A DNA stretch of 33,810 nucleotides. It comes from Caulobacter sp. GTDB taxonomy: Bacteria; Pseudomonadota; Alphaproteobacteria; Caulobacterales; Caulobacteraceae. The stretch covers positions 1 to 33,810 of the forward strand of contig JAHBYC010000031.1 in the NCBI GenBank assembly GCA_019636175.1. Direction: 5' to 3'. Under the pieces are notes generated by a model that had not been told where the DNA came from, ran no database searches, and saw nothing but the letters and a program-made list of their open reading frames with translations. Numbering within the stretch: position 1 is the stretch's first letter; each line of letters begins with the position of its first letter. The position numbers and the translations under genes are program-made. Of this stretch, positions 19,411 to 26,566 are shown piece by piece.

Positions 19411-19512
19411 CTTCCCGGCAAAGGCCGGGATCCGGATTCGGCCGCCCTGTTGGTGGAGTCGTCCTGACTGGATGGCGTTCAGGCGGCTGGGCCCCGGCCT
19501 TCGCCGGGGTGA
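19411..19512. repeat. diverged copy of the CCCCGGCGAAGG palindrome
   Basis: The left arm CTTCCCGGCAAAGGCCGGGA (19411-19430) and the right arm CTGGGCCCCGGCCTTCGCCG (from 19487) are the same element as at 3045-3155, with more mismatches. It lies between the convergent Hpt and chorismate mutase genes. Confidence 0.8.
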
Positions 19513-19553
19513 GCGGCGGGAAGGCGGATCAGGTCACCGCCTGTCGCCTGGAC

Positions 19554-19886
19554 CTAGTCCCGGGTGCGGTCCCAGACGTCGAACTCATAGGCGATGCAGC
19601 GGTCAACCAGGGTGCGCCAGACCGGTTCGGCGATGGCGTGGCTGAGGCCGGCCTCGCTGGCGGCGGCCTTGACCTTGGCGATCACGTCCTCGATGCGCGG
19701 CACATCGCGAACCACGCCCCGGTGCGGCTTGATGCGGGCGGCGGCGTCCATATAGCCCTGCCGTTCGGCCAGCAGCAGAACCAGCGCCCGGTCGAGGGCG
19801 TCAACGCCGACCCGGACCTCCGCCATCGTCGTGCAGTCGAGAGGGGCGACGCGGGCGTCGACCGGGATGGAAACGTCTTTGGGCAT
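19554..19886 (-). CDS. chorismate mutase, AroQ type
   Basis: A 110-residue all-helical monofunctional chorismate mutase that converts chorismate to prephenate. GVDALDRALVLLLAERQGYM is the first long helix. AARIKP and RGVVRDVPRIEDVI supply the expected Lys, Arg and Asp active-site positions, and AEPVWRTLVDRCIAYEF ends the domain. The length matches stand-alone AroQ/PchB-like enzymes. There is no prephenate dehydratase domain and no signal peptide, so it is cytosolic. The ATG at 19886 lies 8 nt after the stop of the LysR gene, so they are probably one transcript. Salicylate genes (isochorismate synthase) are not in view. Confidence 0.88.
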   Translation of the reverse strand: MPKDVSIPVDARVAPLDCTTMAEVRVGVDALDRALVLLLAERQGYMDAAARIKPHRGVVRDVPRIEDVIAKVKAAASEAGLSHAIAEPVWRTLVDRCIAYEFDVWDRTRD

Positions 19887-19894
19887 GAAGAACT

Positions 19895-20854
19895 CTAGAT
19901 ACCTGCGCCGTTGTCGAGGGTCTGGAGGGCGGCTTCGTGAGCGGCCGCCTCTTCCATCAGCCAGGAGACGAAGGCCTTGACCTGCGGCAGTCGTCCCTTG
20001 GTCTTGGGATGGACGACGTAATAGGCGAAGTCGACCGCCGTGGCGATCTGAATTGGCGTCACCAGACGGCCGGCGTCGAGATCGGCCTGGGCCAGGGTGC
20101 GCTTGGCCAGGGCCACGCCGCGACCGTTGACCGCCGCCTCGATGACCATGCTGGACTGGTTGAACCTTGGCCCCCGGGCGCCGTCGACCTCCTTGATGCC
20201 GCGCGCCGCCAGCCACATCGCCCAGTCGGGACAGCTGTCGTCGGCGTCGGGAGAGCCGTCATGCAGCAGGATGTGGTGGGCCAGATCCGAGGGGTCGCTG
20301 AGCGGATTTTCCGCCAGCAGGGCCGGGCTGACCACGGGAATCACCGTCTCGCTCATCAGTCGAACGACATCGAGCCCGGGATAGCGGCCGCCGCCGTAGC
20401 GAATAGCCAGGTCGACCTCGCCGGCGGCGAAATCGACAACCTCCATGCCCGCCGACAGCCAGACATCCACCTGGGGGTTGCGGGTCTCGAACTTGCCCAG
20501 GCGCGGCACAAGCCACTTGGCGGCGAAGGACGGGGCGGCGGTCAGGCTGAGCCGGCGGCCATCGACGGCGGCGGTCAGCAGGCTGGCGGCTTCGGCGAGG
20601 CGGTCAAACGCCTCGCGCAGGGCGGGGAGGGCGGTCTGGGCCGCGTCGGTCAGCAACAGCCCCTTGGGCGTGCGCTTGAACAGGGCCGCACCGACATAGT
20701 CCTCGAGGTTCTGGATCTGCTGCGAGACCGCCCCGGGCGTCACCGACAGCTCCTCGGCGGCGCGGCTGAAATTGAGGTGACGGGCCGCGGCCTCGAAGGC
20801 CCGGAGCGCATTCAGAGGCGGCAATCGACGCCGATGATCGGAAGGTTTTTCCAT
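19895..20854 (-). CDS. LysR-family transcriptional regulator, GcvA-like
   Basis: 319 residues. The N-terminal winged HTH LPPLNALRAFEAAARHLNFS, then TPGAVSQQIQNLEDYVG, has the opening typical of the GcvA/AmpR-like subgroup. The substrate-binding domain contains PRLGKFETRNPQVDVWL and GEVDLAIRYGGG. The start at 20854 fits the family; earlier in-frame codons run through a hairpin and are not supported. It is divergent from the sulfur operon (cobA, 21031) and cotranscribed with chorismate mutase. It may control either side; which one is not visible. Confidence 0.92.
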   Translation of the reverse strand: MEKPSDHRRRLPPLNALRAFEAAARHLNFSRAAEELSVTPGAVSQQIQNLEDYVGAALFKRTPKGLLLTDAAQTALPALREAFDRLAEAASLLTAAVDGRRLSLTAAPSFAAKWLVPRLGKFETRNPQVDVWLSAGMEVVDFAAGEVDLAIRYGGGRYPGLDVVRLMSETVIPVVSPALLAENPLSDPSDLAHHILLHDGSPDADDSCPDWAMWLAARGIKEVDGARGPRFNQSSMVIEAAVNGRGVALAKRTLAQADLDAGRLVTPIQIATAVDFAYYVVHPKTKGRLPQVKAFVSWLMEEAAAHEAALQTLDNGAGI

Positions 20855-20892
20855 CCTAGTTTTCCTGAACACCCCGGCAGAAGTCCTAGTTT
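20855..20892. promoter_or_regulatory. direct repeats TCCTAGTTT, possible LysR operator
   Basis: TCCTAGTTT occurs at 20855-20863 and again at 20884-20892, 29 bp apart (near three helical turns), immediately upstream of the LysR start. Repeated sites in this position suit autoregulation by the LysR protein. AGGA in the minus strand may also be part of the SD. Confidence 0.35.
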
Positions 20893-20963
20893 GCGAAGTG
20901 GTCTTCCCGGCCCCAATTTGCAAGCATCCGGAGGCGTAACGGCCCTTTTCGTCAACGGATGGC

Positions 20964-20997
20964 GGGCGAAGCGGACCCAATCGGGTCCGTTTCGCCC
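20964..20997. promoter_or_regulatory. 15-bp hairpin upstream of cobA
   Basis: GGGCGAAGCGGACCC (20964-20978), loop AATC, then GGGTCCGTTTCGCCC (20983-20997). There is one mismatch, a G-U pair in RNA. It ends 33 nt before the cobA ATG. No U-run follows. It could be a DNA operator, a leader hairpin, or the remains of an intergenic repeat. Confidence 0.45.
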
Positions 20998-21030
20998 CTG
21001 AAACCGTCCTTATAGAGAAGCTAACACGCC

Positions 21031-22008
21031 ATGTCCCGGCCATCCCGTCCCGCACCCTCAAGCCGCCGCTTGGTGGCCCTGAACGGTCCCGCCGCTGTTC
21101 CGGGAACGGTCTGGCTGGTCGGCGCCGGGCCTGGCGACCCTGACCTTCTGACGGTGAAGGCCGCCCGCATTCTCGGTGGCGCGGACGTGGTTGTGCACGA
21201 CGGACTGGTGTCGGACGCAATTCTGGCCATGGCCCCGTCGCAGGCGCGGCTGATCAATGTCGCCAAGCGCAAGAGCCGCCACACCCTCCCTCAGAACGAT
21301 ATCAACCAGCTGCTTGTGGCCTTGGCCCTGCAGGGTCTGACCGTCGTTCGGCTCAAGGGGGGCGATCCCTTCATCTTCGGCCGCGGCGGCGAGGAGATGG
21401 CCGCCTGCCGCGCGGCCGCCGTCGACTGCCGGATCGTGCCCGGCGTCACCGCCGCCCTGGCCGCCAGCGCCTCGGCCGGCGCGCCCCTGACCCATCGCGG
21501 AGCGGCCCAGGCGGTGACCTTCGTCACCGGTCACGCCGCCCATGGCGAGCCCGACCTCGACTGGCCCGCCCTGGCCCGTGCCAACCAGACGGTGGTGATC
21601 TACATGGGTCTGACCACGGCGGCGGTCATCGCCGATCGCCTGATCGGCGCCGGACGCGACAGGGTGACCCCCGCCCTGGTGGTGGTCAACGCGAGCCGGG
21701 AGGACGAGCAACGCATCCCGACCACGCTGGGCGACCTGGCGAGCGCGGTTGAAGGGCTTTCAGGGCCGGCTCTTCTGATGGTCGGTGAGGCGATGGCGCT
21801 GGCGACGGCGAGAATCCTCCCTCGGGACTTCGTCCCGGGGGAGGGGGACCACGCAGTGGTGGAGGGGGCTGCGCCGGCCTTGAACGCTATTGCGCGGTCC
21901 TTCGGCGGCAGCGTTCATGATTTGCCGGATAGGGCGACGACGCCCCCTCCACCCCGCTTCGCGCGGTCCCCCTCCCCCGTCGCTGCGCGCCAGGGGAGGA
22001 TCTCTTGA
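21031..22008 (+). CDS. cobA: uroporphyrinogen-III C-methyltransferase with a repeat-derived tail
   Basis: 325 residues. It uses two SAM to make precorrin-2, the first step to siroheme, the cofactor of the sulfite reductase encoded downstream. Residues 25-260 form the SUMT domain: VWLVGAGPGDPDLLTVKAAR, VVRLKGGDPFIFGRGGEE, VPGVTAALAASASAGAPLTH, and VVIYMGL. Unlike enterobacterial CysG, there is no N-terminal dehydrogenase/ferrochelatase domain, so precorrin-2 oxidation must be encoded elsewhere. Residues 262-325 are translated from a palindromic repeat and look unstructured (Pro/Arg-rich). The stop overlaps the TTG start of the next gene (TTGA). It is the first gene of the sulfur operon. Confidence 0.93.
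   Translation: MSRPSRPAPSSRRLVALNGPAAVPGTVWLVGAGPGDPDLLTVKAARILGGADVVVHDGLVSDAILAMAPSQARLINVAKRKSRHTLPQNDINQLLVALALQGLTVVRLKGGDPFIFGRGGEEMAACRAAAVDCRIVPGVTAALAASASAGAPLTHRGAAQAVTFVTGHAAHGEPDLDWPALARANQTVVIYMGLTTAAVIADRLIGAGRDRVTPALVVVNASREDEQRIPTTLGDLASAVEGLSGPALLMVGEAMALATARILPRDFVPGEGDHAVVEGAAPALNAIARSFGGSVHDLPDRATTPPPPRFARSPSPVAARQGRIS
21814..22001. repeat. 188-bp palindromic element inside the cobA 3' end
   Basis: The ends ATCCTCCC (21814-21821) and GGGAGGAT (21994-22001) are inverted. The inner arms GGGGGAGGGGGACCACGC and the complementary GCGGTCCCCCTCCCCC pair, the arms GTGGAGGGGG and CCCCCTCCAC pair, and a central stem is TGAACGCT/AGCGTTCA (21881-21888, 21910-21917). The layout is that of an intergenic repeat, yet it is read in frame as the last 64 codons of cobA, and its right end gives the SD of the following gene. 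Confidence 0.8.
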
Positions 22009-22367
22009 AAGCCCTGACCGCCAACCGCCTGATCGACGGCGAGGTCGTGTTCTGGCGCGCCGGCCAGTGGGTCGAGCGTTTCGCGGACGCCGACCTGTTC
22101 GCCGCCGACGACCCCGCCGCCACGGACGCCGAGGCCGCCGGCAAGGCCCAGCCCACCGTGGTGGTCGACGCATACCTGATCGACGTCGACCAGGGTCCGG
22201 CCGGACCGGCCCCGGTCAGCTACCGTGAACGCATCCGGGCCCTGGGGCCCACCAACGAGCCCGATCACGGCAAGCAGGCCGAGGGAGGCGAGGCCATCGC
22301 CGCCCTGCAGGCCGCCACCGGCGCCGCCCGCTCGACGGGCCGCGTCGACCTGATCCGCAGGAAGTAG
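22005..22367 (+). CDS. DUF2849 protein of the sulfite reduction operon
   Basis: 120 residues; the family has no assigned biochemical function. KALTANRLIDGEVVFWRAGQ opens the protein as in relatives, and the C-terminal half is RIRALGPTNEPDHG. It starts with TTG at 22005, overlapping the cobA stop (TTGA), with GGGAGGA as ribosome-binding site. It is small, soluble and acidic, without Cys. Its constant position between siroheme methyltransferase and sulfite reductase genes in alphaproteobacteria (from memory) suggests an accessory role in sulfite reduction. Confidence 0.85.
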   Translation: MKALTANRLIDGEVVFWRAGQWVERFADADLFAADDPAATDAEAAGKAQPTVVVDAYLIDVDQGPAGPAPVSYRERIRALGPTNEPDHGKQAEGGEAIAALQAATGAARSTGRVDLIRRK

Positions 22368-22371
22368 CGCC

Positions 22372-24027
22372 ATGTATCTGTACGACGCCATCGACAAGGA
22401 CTTCCTGGCCGACCGGGCCAACGAGTTTCGCGGACAGGTCGCCCGCCGTCTGGCCGGGGAACTGACCGAGGACCAGTTCAAGCCTCTGCGGCTGATGAAC
22501 GGCCTCTATCTGCAACTGCATGCCTATATGCTGCGGGTCGCCGTGCCCTACGGGTCGCTGAACCCGACGCAGATGCGCGCCTTCGCCCATATCGCCCGCA
22601 CCTGGGACAAGGGCTATGGCCATTTCACCACCCGACAGAACATCCAGTTCAACTGGGTCAAGCTGGGCGATGCGCCGGACATTCTCGATCATCTGGCCAG
22701 CGTCGACATGCACGCCATCCAGACCAGCGGCAACTGCATCCGCAATGTGACCTCGGACCCCTATGCCGGCGCCACGGCTCAGGAGGTCGACGACCCGCGC
22801 GTCTGGTCCGAGGTGATCCGGCAGTGGTCGACGCTGCATCCGGAATTCAGCTTCCTGCCGCGCAAGTTCAAGATCGCCGTCACCGCGGCCGATACCGATC
22901 GTACCGCCGCGCGGGCCCATGACATCGGCCTGCGGATTCATCGCGGGCCGGACGGGGATCTGGGCTTCGAGGTGATGGTCGGCGGCGGGCAGGGGCGGAC
23001 CCCCTATCTGGCGCCGACGATCCGGCCGCACCTGCCGGCCTCGCGCCTGATCAGCTATCTGGAAGCGATCCTGCGCGTCTACAATCGCCATGGCCGTCGG
23101 GACAACATCTACAAGGCGCGGATCAAGATCCTGGTCGCCAGCCTGGGCGCCGACGCCTTCGCCCGTGAGGTCGAGGCGGAGTGGTCGAAGATCGGCGAGG
23201 GCGCCGATCTGCCCGACACCGAGCTGGCCCGCATCCGGGGCAGCTTCGCGCCGCTGAACTTCGCCACCCTGCCGCCGCGCTCCGAAGCGTTCGAGACGGC
23301 CAGAGCCTCCGACAAGGCCTTCGCCCGGTTCGTGCGCAACAATGTGAAGGCCCACAAGCAGCCCGGCTACGGCATCGTCGAAATCTCGCTGAAGGCGCCG
23401 GGGGCGACCCCGGGCGACGCCAGCGCCGAGCAGATGGAGGCGGTCGCCGACCTGGCCGAACAGTTCGGGCTCTCCGACATCCGGGTGACGCATGAGCAGA
23501 ACCTGGTGCTGCCCCATGTCAGGCTGGACGATGTGCCGGCGGTCCACGCCGCCCTGGCCGCGGTCGGGCTGGCGACGGCCAACATCAATCTGATCAGCGA
23601 CATCATCGCCTGCCCGGGTCTCGACTACTGCGCTCTTGCCAACGCGCGGGCCATCCCGGTCGCCCAGTCGATCGCCGAGCGGTTCGCCGATCCGGACCGG
23701 GCCGAGAGCATCGGCGAGCTGAAGGTCAAGATCAGCGGCTGCATCAACGCCTGCGGCCACCACCACGTCGGCCACATCGGGGTGCTTGGCGTCGACAAGA
23801 AGGGCGAGGAATTCTACCAGCTGAGCCTCGGCGGCTCTGGCGCGGAAGACGCCAGCCTGGCCTCGATCCTGGGACCGGCCCTGCCGGCCGACAAGGTCGC
23901 CGACGCCGTCGACAAGCTGGTCGAGACCTATCTGTCTATCCGCCAGGGCGAGGAACGCTTCCTCGACACCTTCCGCCGCACCGGCATGACCCCCTTCAAG
24001 GAGGCCGTCTATGTCGAGGCTCATTAG
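22372..24027 (+). CDS. cysI: nitrite/sulfite reductase, siroheme-[4Fe-4S] hemoprotein
   Basis: 551 residues. It catalyses six-electron reduction of sulfite to sulfide (nitrite reduction is possible in this family; context favours sulfite). There are two ferredoxin-like half domains. The first has HFTTRQNIQFNWVKL and NCIRNVTSDPYAG. The cluster/siroheme cysteines are Cys414 and Cys420 (ACPGLDYC) and Cys457 and Cys461 (GCINACGHHH). The ATG lies 4 nt after the DUF2849 stop with AGGAAG just ahead. No CysJ flavoprotein is adjacent, so the electron donor (ferredoxin or another reductase) is unknown. Confidence 0.94.
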   Translation: MYLYDAIDKDFLADRANEFRGQVARRLAGELTEDQFKPLRLMNGLYLQLHAYMLRVAVPYGSLNPTQMRAFAHIARTWDKGYGHFTTRQNIQFNWVKLGDAPDILDHLASVDMHAIQTSGNCIRNVTSDPYAGATAQEVDDPRVWSEVIRQWSTLHPEFSFLPRKFKIAVTAADTDRTAARAHDIGLRIHRGPDGDLGFEVMVGGGQGRTPYLAPTIRPHLPASRLISYLEAILRVYNRHGRRDNIYKARIKILVASLGADAFAREVEAEWSKIGEGADLPDTELARIRGSFAPLNFATLPPRSEAFETARASDKAFARFVRNNVKAHKQPGYGIVEISLKAPGATPGDASAEQMEAVADLAEQFGLSDIRVTHEQNLVLPHVRLDDVPAVHAALAAVGLATANINLISDIIACPGLDYCALANARAIPVAQSIAERFADPDRAESIGELKVKISGCINACGHHHVGHIGVLGVDKKGEEFYQLSLGGSGAEDASLASILGPALPADKVADAVDKLVETYLSIRQGEERFLDTFRRTGMTPFKEAVYVEAH

Positions 24028-24508
24028 GCTGACGCAGGCGGGGTTCGCCGCCGCCGAGGACATCTTCACCGACGTTGCCGACGAGGACGCCATTCCCGAG
24101 GGACCGGTGATCCTGTCCCTGACCCGCTTTCAGGCCGAGGGCGACGCCCTGGTCACCGCCGGCCGCGCCGTCGGGGTGCGGGTCGCCTCGGACGAGGCGG
24201 TCGAGGACCTGGCCTATGACCTGCCGCGGCTTGCGCTCGTCGCCGTGGTGTTTCCGAAGTTTCGCGACGGCCGCGCCTTCACGACCGCCACCCTGCTGCG
24301 CGAGCGGCTCGGATATCGCGGCGAGGTGAGGGCGGTCGGCGATGTCCTGCGCGAGCAGGCGCTGTTCATGGTCCGCTGCGGCATCGACGCTTTCGCGCCG
24401 GCCGACGGCGCGACCGCTGAAAACTGGGCCCGGGCCGCCGGCCGTTACCGGCATGTGTACCAGCGCGCGGCGGACCACCGCCCGCCGGCTTTCGAGGAGA
24501 GAGGCTGA
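24011..24508 (+). CDS. DUF934 protein
   Basis: 165 residues, family of unknown biochemical role but regularly placed between cysI and cysH. FPKFRDGRAFTTATLLRERL and GEVRAVGDVLREQALFMVRCG are the diagnostic stretches; the single Cys is in the latter. The start overlaps cysI by 17 nt and the stop shares one base with the cysH ATG, so translation is coupled on both sides. Proposed as an accessory factor for sulfite or APS reduction, by context only. Confidence 0.88.
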   Translation: MSRLIRLTQAGFAAAEDIFTDVADEDAIPEGPVILSLTRFQAEGDALVTAGRAVGVRVASDEAVEDLAYDLPRLALVAVVFPKFRDGRAFTTATLLRERLGYRGEVRAVGDVLREQALFMVRCGIDAFAPADGATAENWARAAGRYRHVYQRAADHRPPAFEERG

Positions 24509-25245
24509 TGGCCTTCGACCAACTCGAGCGCCCGACAACTGCCGCGTTCCTGGACGCGGAGCTGCGTGACGCCCACCCGACCACCATCATCGAGGCGGCT
24601 GTCGCCGCCCATGGCGACCGCCTGGCCCTGGTCTCGTCCTTCGGGGCGGAATCGGCGGTGCTGCTGCACCTGGCCGCCCAGGTGAAGCGCGACATTCCGG
24701 TGCTGTTCCTCGACACCGGAATGCTGTTTGGCCAGACTCTCGACTACCGCAAGCAGCTGACCCAGCGTCTGGGCCTGACCGATGTGCGCGACCTGCGGCC
24801 GCGCTTTCAGGACCTGGCCGTCACCGACCCAGACGCCAACCTGTGGAAGACCGACACCGACGCCTGCTGCAACATCCGCAAGGTCATTCCGCTTGATCTC
24901 GCGCTGGAAGGCTTCGAGGCCTGGCTGACCGGGCGCAAGCGGTTCCACGGCGGCGACCGGCTGCGGCTGGCCGTGGTCGAGCAGGCCGACAGCCAGATCA
25001 AGTTCAATCCGCTGGCCAACTGGGGCAAGGCCGAGCTGGACGCCTATGTCGCCGAGCACGACCTGCCGGCCCATCCCCTGGTCGCCCAGGGCTTCCCGTC
25101 GATCGGCTGCTGGCCCTGCACCAGCCCGGTCGAACCGGGGCAAGATGTCCGCGCCGGACGCTGGGCCGGTCAGGACAAGACCGAATGCGGCATCCACGTC
25201 GCCCGGGCCAATGTGAGCCCGACGAATGTGGGCGGAGGCATCTGA
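24508..25245 (+). CDS. cysH: phosphoadenylyl/adenylyl-sulfate reductase, [4Fe-4S] type
   Basis: 245 residues. It makes sulfite from activated sulfate with thioredoxin or glutathione as reductant. The PP-loop-like SSFGAESAV binds the nucleotide. Cys120-Cys121 and Cys201-Cys204 (CC and CxxC) are the iron-sulfur ligands that mark APS-type reductases, and Cys227 in ECGIH is the catalytic thiol. Enterobacterial PAPS reductases lack the CC/CxxC set, so APS is the likely substrate. It is the last gene of the operon; ATP sulfurylase is not in the window. Confidence 0.94.
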   Translation: MAFDQLERPTTAAFLDAELRDAHPTTIIEAAVAAHGDRLALVSSFGAESAVLLHLAAQVKRDIPVLFLDTGMLFGQTLDYRKQLTQRLGLTDVRDLRPRFQDLAVTDPDANLWKTDTDACCNIRKVIPLDLALEGFEAWLTGRKRFHGGDRLRLAVVEQADSQIKFNPLANWGKAELDAYVAEHDLPAHPLVAQGFPSIGCWPCTSPVEPGQDVRAGRWAGQDKTECGIHVARANVSPTNVGGGI

Positions 25246-25257
25246 CCCGCCTTCTGG

Positions 25258-25271
25258 CCGGGTCGGCCCGG
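25258..25271. terminator. weak hairpin between convergent cysH and 3D-domain genes
   Basis: CCGGG-TCGG-CCCGG lies in the 38-bp gap between two convergent stops. The 5-bp GC stem has no U-run, so intrinsic termination is only possible, not clear. Confidence 0.25.
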
Positions 25272-25283
25272 TCTGCGCCGGAC

Positions 25284-25880
25284 CTAGCGCGCGGCCACCC
25301 GGCTGCCGGCCTTCGGGCAGCCGGTAAAGGCGCCGGCCTTGATCACCGCGACATTGCGGGTGTTGATCTTCATCAGCGGCTGCATCGACTTGCGGCCATG
25401 GCCAGTGAACAGGTCGATGATGGCGCCCTTGATGGCGCCGCCGGTGTCGGAGGCGTACCAGTAACCGTCGTGGGACGAGCCGTCGGGCATCTTCAGGCCG
25501 ACGGTGGCCGGAATGAACAGGATCGACCGGCGCGGCGCCACAGCGGGATCCACCGCCGCCGTGCGCATCGCCACCACCGGGCAACCAAGCGAATCGCGGG
25601 CGCCCGCGCCGCCGCCGCCGGAGTGGTAGAGGGTGACCTTCATGGTCCAGTCGGCGTCGGCGTTTTCGTCGATCGCCTCGCTCTGGACGCTATCGTCGGG
25701 TATCGGCGCCATCTCGCCAAAGCCGGGCGCCTGGGCCCCGGTCAGCAGCGATTGTTCAATCAGGTCGCCGATGGGATCGGCGCCAGCGGGAGTCCGGCCG
25801 TGACGGGAAGGTTGGGCCAGAGACTGGGTTGCGACCAGTCCGATGACCAGCGCGGCGAGGCATGCCGAGGTCCGCTTCAT
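25284..25880 (-). CDS. secreted 3D-domain protein (double-psi beta-barrel)
   Basis: 198 residues. A signal peptide (KRT, hydrophobic ACLAALVIGLVATQSLA, cleavage near residue 22) implies a periplasmic location. The C-terminal half carries the three Asp of the 3D domain: Asp111 in AAVDPAVAP, Asp145 in YASDTGGAIKG and Asp156 in IIDLFTGHG. This domain is the catalytic barrel of MltA-like lytic transglycosylases. The protein lacks the extra MltA domain, so it may trim peptidoglycan or bind it. The ATG at 25880 is chosen because it begins the signal peptide. It is divergent from the GST gene. Confidence 0.85.
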   Translation of the reverse strand: MKRTSACLAALVIGLVATQSLAQPSRHGRTPAGADPIGDLIEQSLLTGAQAPGFGEMAPIPDDSVQSEAIDENADADWTMKVTLYHSGGGGAGARDSLGCPVVAMRTAAVDPAVAPRRSILFIPATVGLKMPDGSSHDGYWYASDTGGAIKGAIIDLFTGHGRKSMQPLMKINTRNVAVIKAGAFTGCPKAGSRVAAR

Positions 25881-25953
25881 GGGCGTTCCCCCCTGTTGTT
25901 TCTCGACGTAACGAGGCCGTTCCCTACCGACGGCCGCGCAGCCTGGCAACCGC

Positions 25954-25963
25954 AACAATTGTT
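25954..25963. promoter_or_regulatory. AACAATTGTT palindrome before the GST gene
   Basis: A perfect 10-bp palindrome 15 bp upstream of the GST start, in the 98-bp divergent gap. Its A+T content contrasts with the surroundings. It is a possible operator or part of a minus-strand promoter. Confidence 0.25.
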
Positions 25964-25978
25964 ACAGGGAGAGCTTTG

Positions 25979-26566
25979 ATGAGCATCACCATCTATGGCG
26001 ACAGCATCTCGGGCAATTGCCTCAAGGTGAAATGGACGGCGGAACACCTGCAATTGCCGTATCGCTGGGTTGAGACCGACATTCTCAAGGGCATGAGTCG
26101 CACGACAGATTTTCTGATGCGGAATCCCGCCGGCCAGGTTCCTATGGTTGTGCTCGAGGATGGTCGCGCCCTGGCCCAGTCGAACGCGATTATCCTCTAT
26201 CTTGCTGAAGGCTCGCGGCTGATGCCCGAGGACCCCTACCTGCGCGCCAAGGTGCTGGAATGGCTGTTCTGGGAGCAGTACAGCCACGAGCCCTATGTCG
26301 CCGTGGCGCGGTTCCAGATGGCCTATCTGGGCAAGCCGGCCAGCGAGCTTGATCCAAAGATCGTCGAGCGCGGCAAGGGCGCCCTGGCCCGGATGGAGAT
26401 GGCGCTGGAGGACGGCGGCTTTCTGGTCGGCCAGCACGCGACGCTGGCGGATATCGCCCTGGTCGCCTACACCCGCGTGGCGCACGAGGGCGGCTTTGAT
26501 CTGTCGGATTTTCCCGCCGTCACCGCATGGATAGCCCGCGTCGAGACCGCGATAGGAATTGCATGA
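25979..26566 (+). CDS. glutathione S-transferase family protein
   Basis: 195 residues, cytosolic. The N-terminal thioredoxin fold has [14 protein letters not shown] with the Ser/Asn/Cys region of bacterial GSTs, [14 protein letters not shown] with the cis-Pro, and [12 protein letters not shown] binding glutathione. The helical C-domain ends [18 protein letters not shown]. The ATG at 25979 follows AGGGAGAGC. Its stop overlaps the next ATG (ATGA), linking it to the deiodinase-like gene. A role in conjugation or isomerisation of an electrophile is inferred from the family. Confidence 0.92.
   Translation: MSITIYGDSISGNCLKVKWTAEHLQLPYRWVETDILKGMSRTTDFLMRNPAGQVPMVVLEDGRALAQSNAIILYLAEGSRLMPEDPYLRAKVLEWLFWEQYSHEPYVAVARFQMAYLGKPASELDPKIVERGKGALARMEMALEDGGFLVGQHATLADIALVAYTRVAHEGGFDLSDFPAVTAWIARVETAIGIA

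Noticed and set aside
20964-20997. Riboswitch (SAM or cobalamin type) in the cobA leader
   Set aside because: It is only a single hairpin; I see no SAM-II pseudoknot or B12-box sequence.
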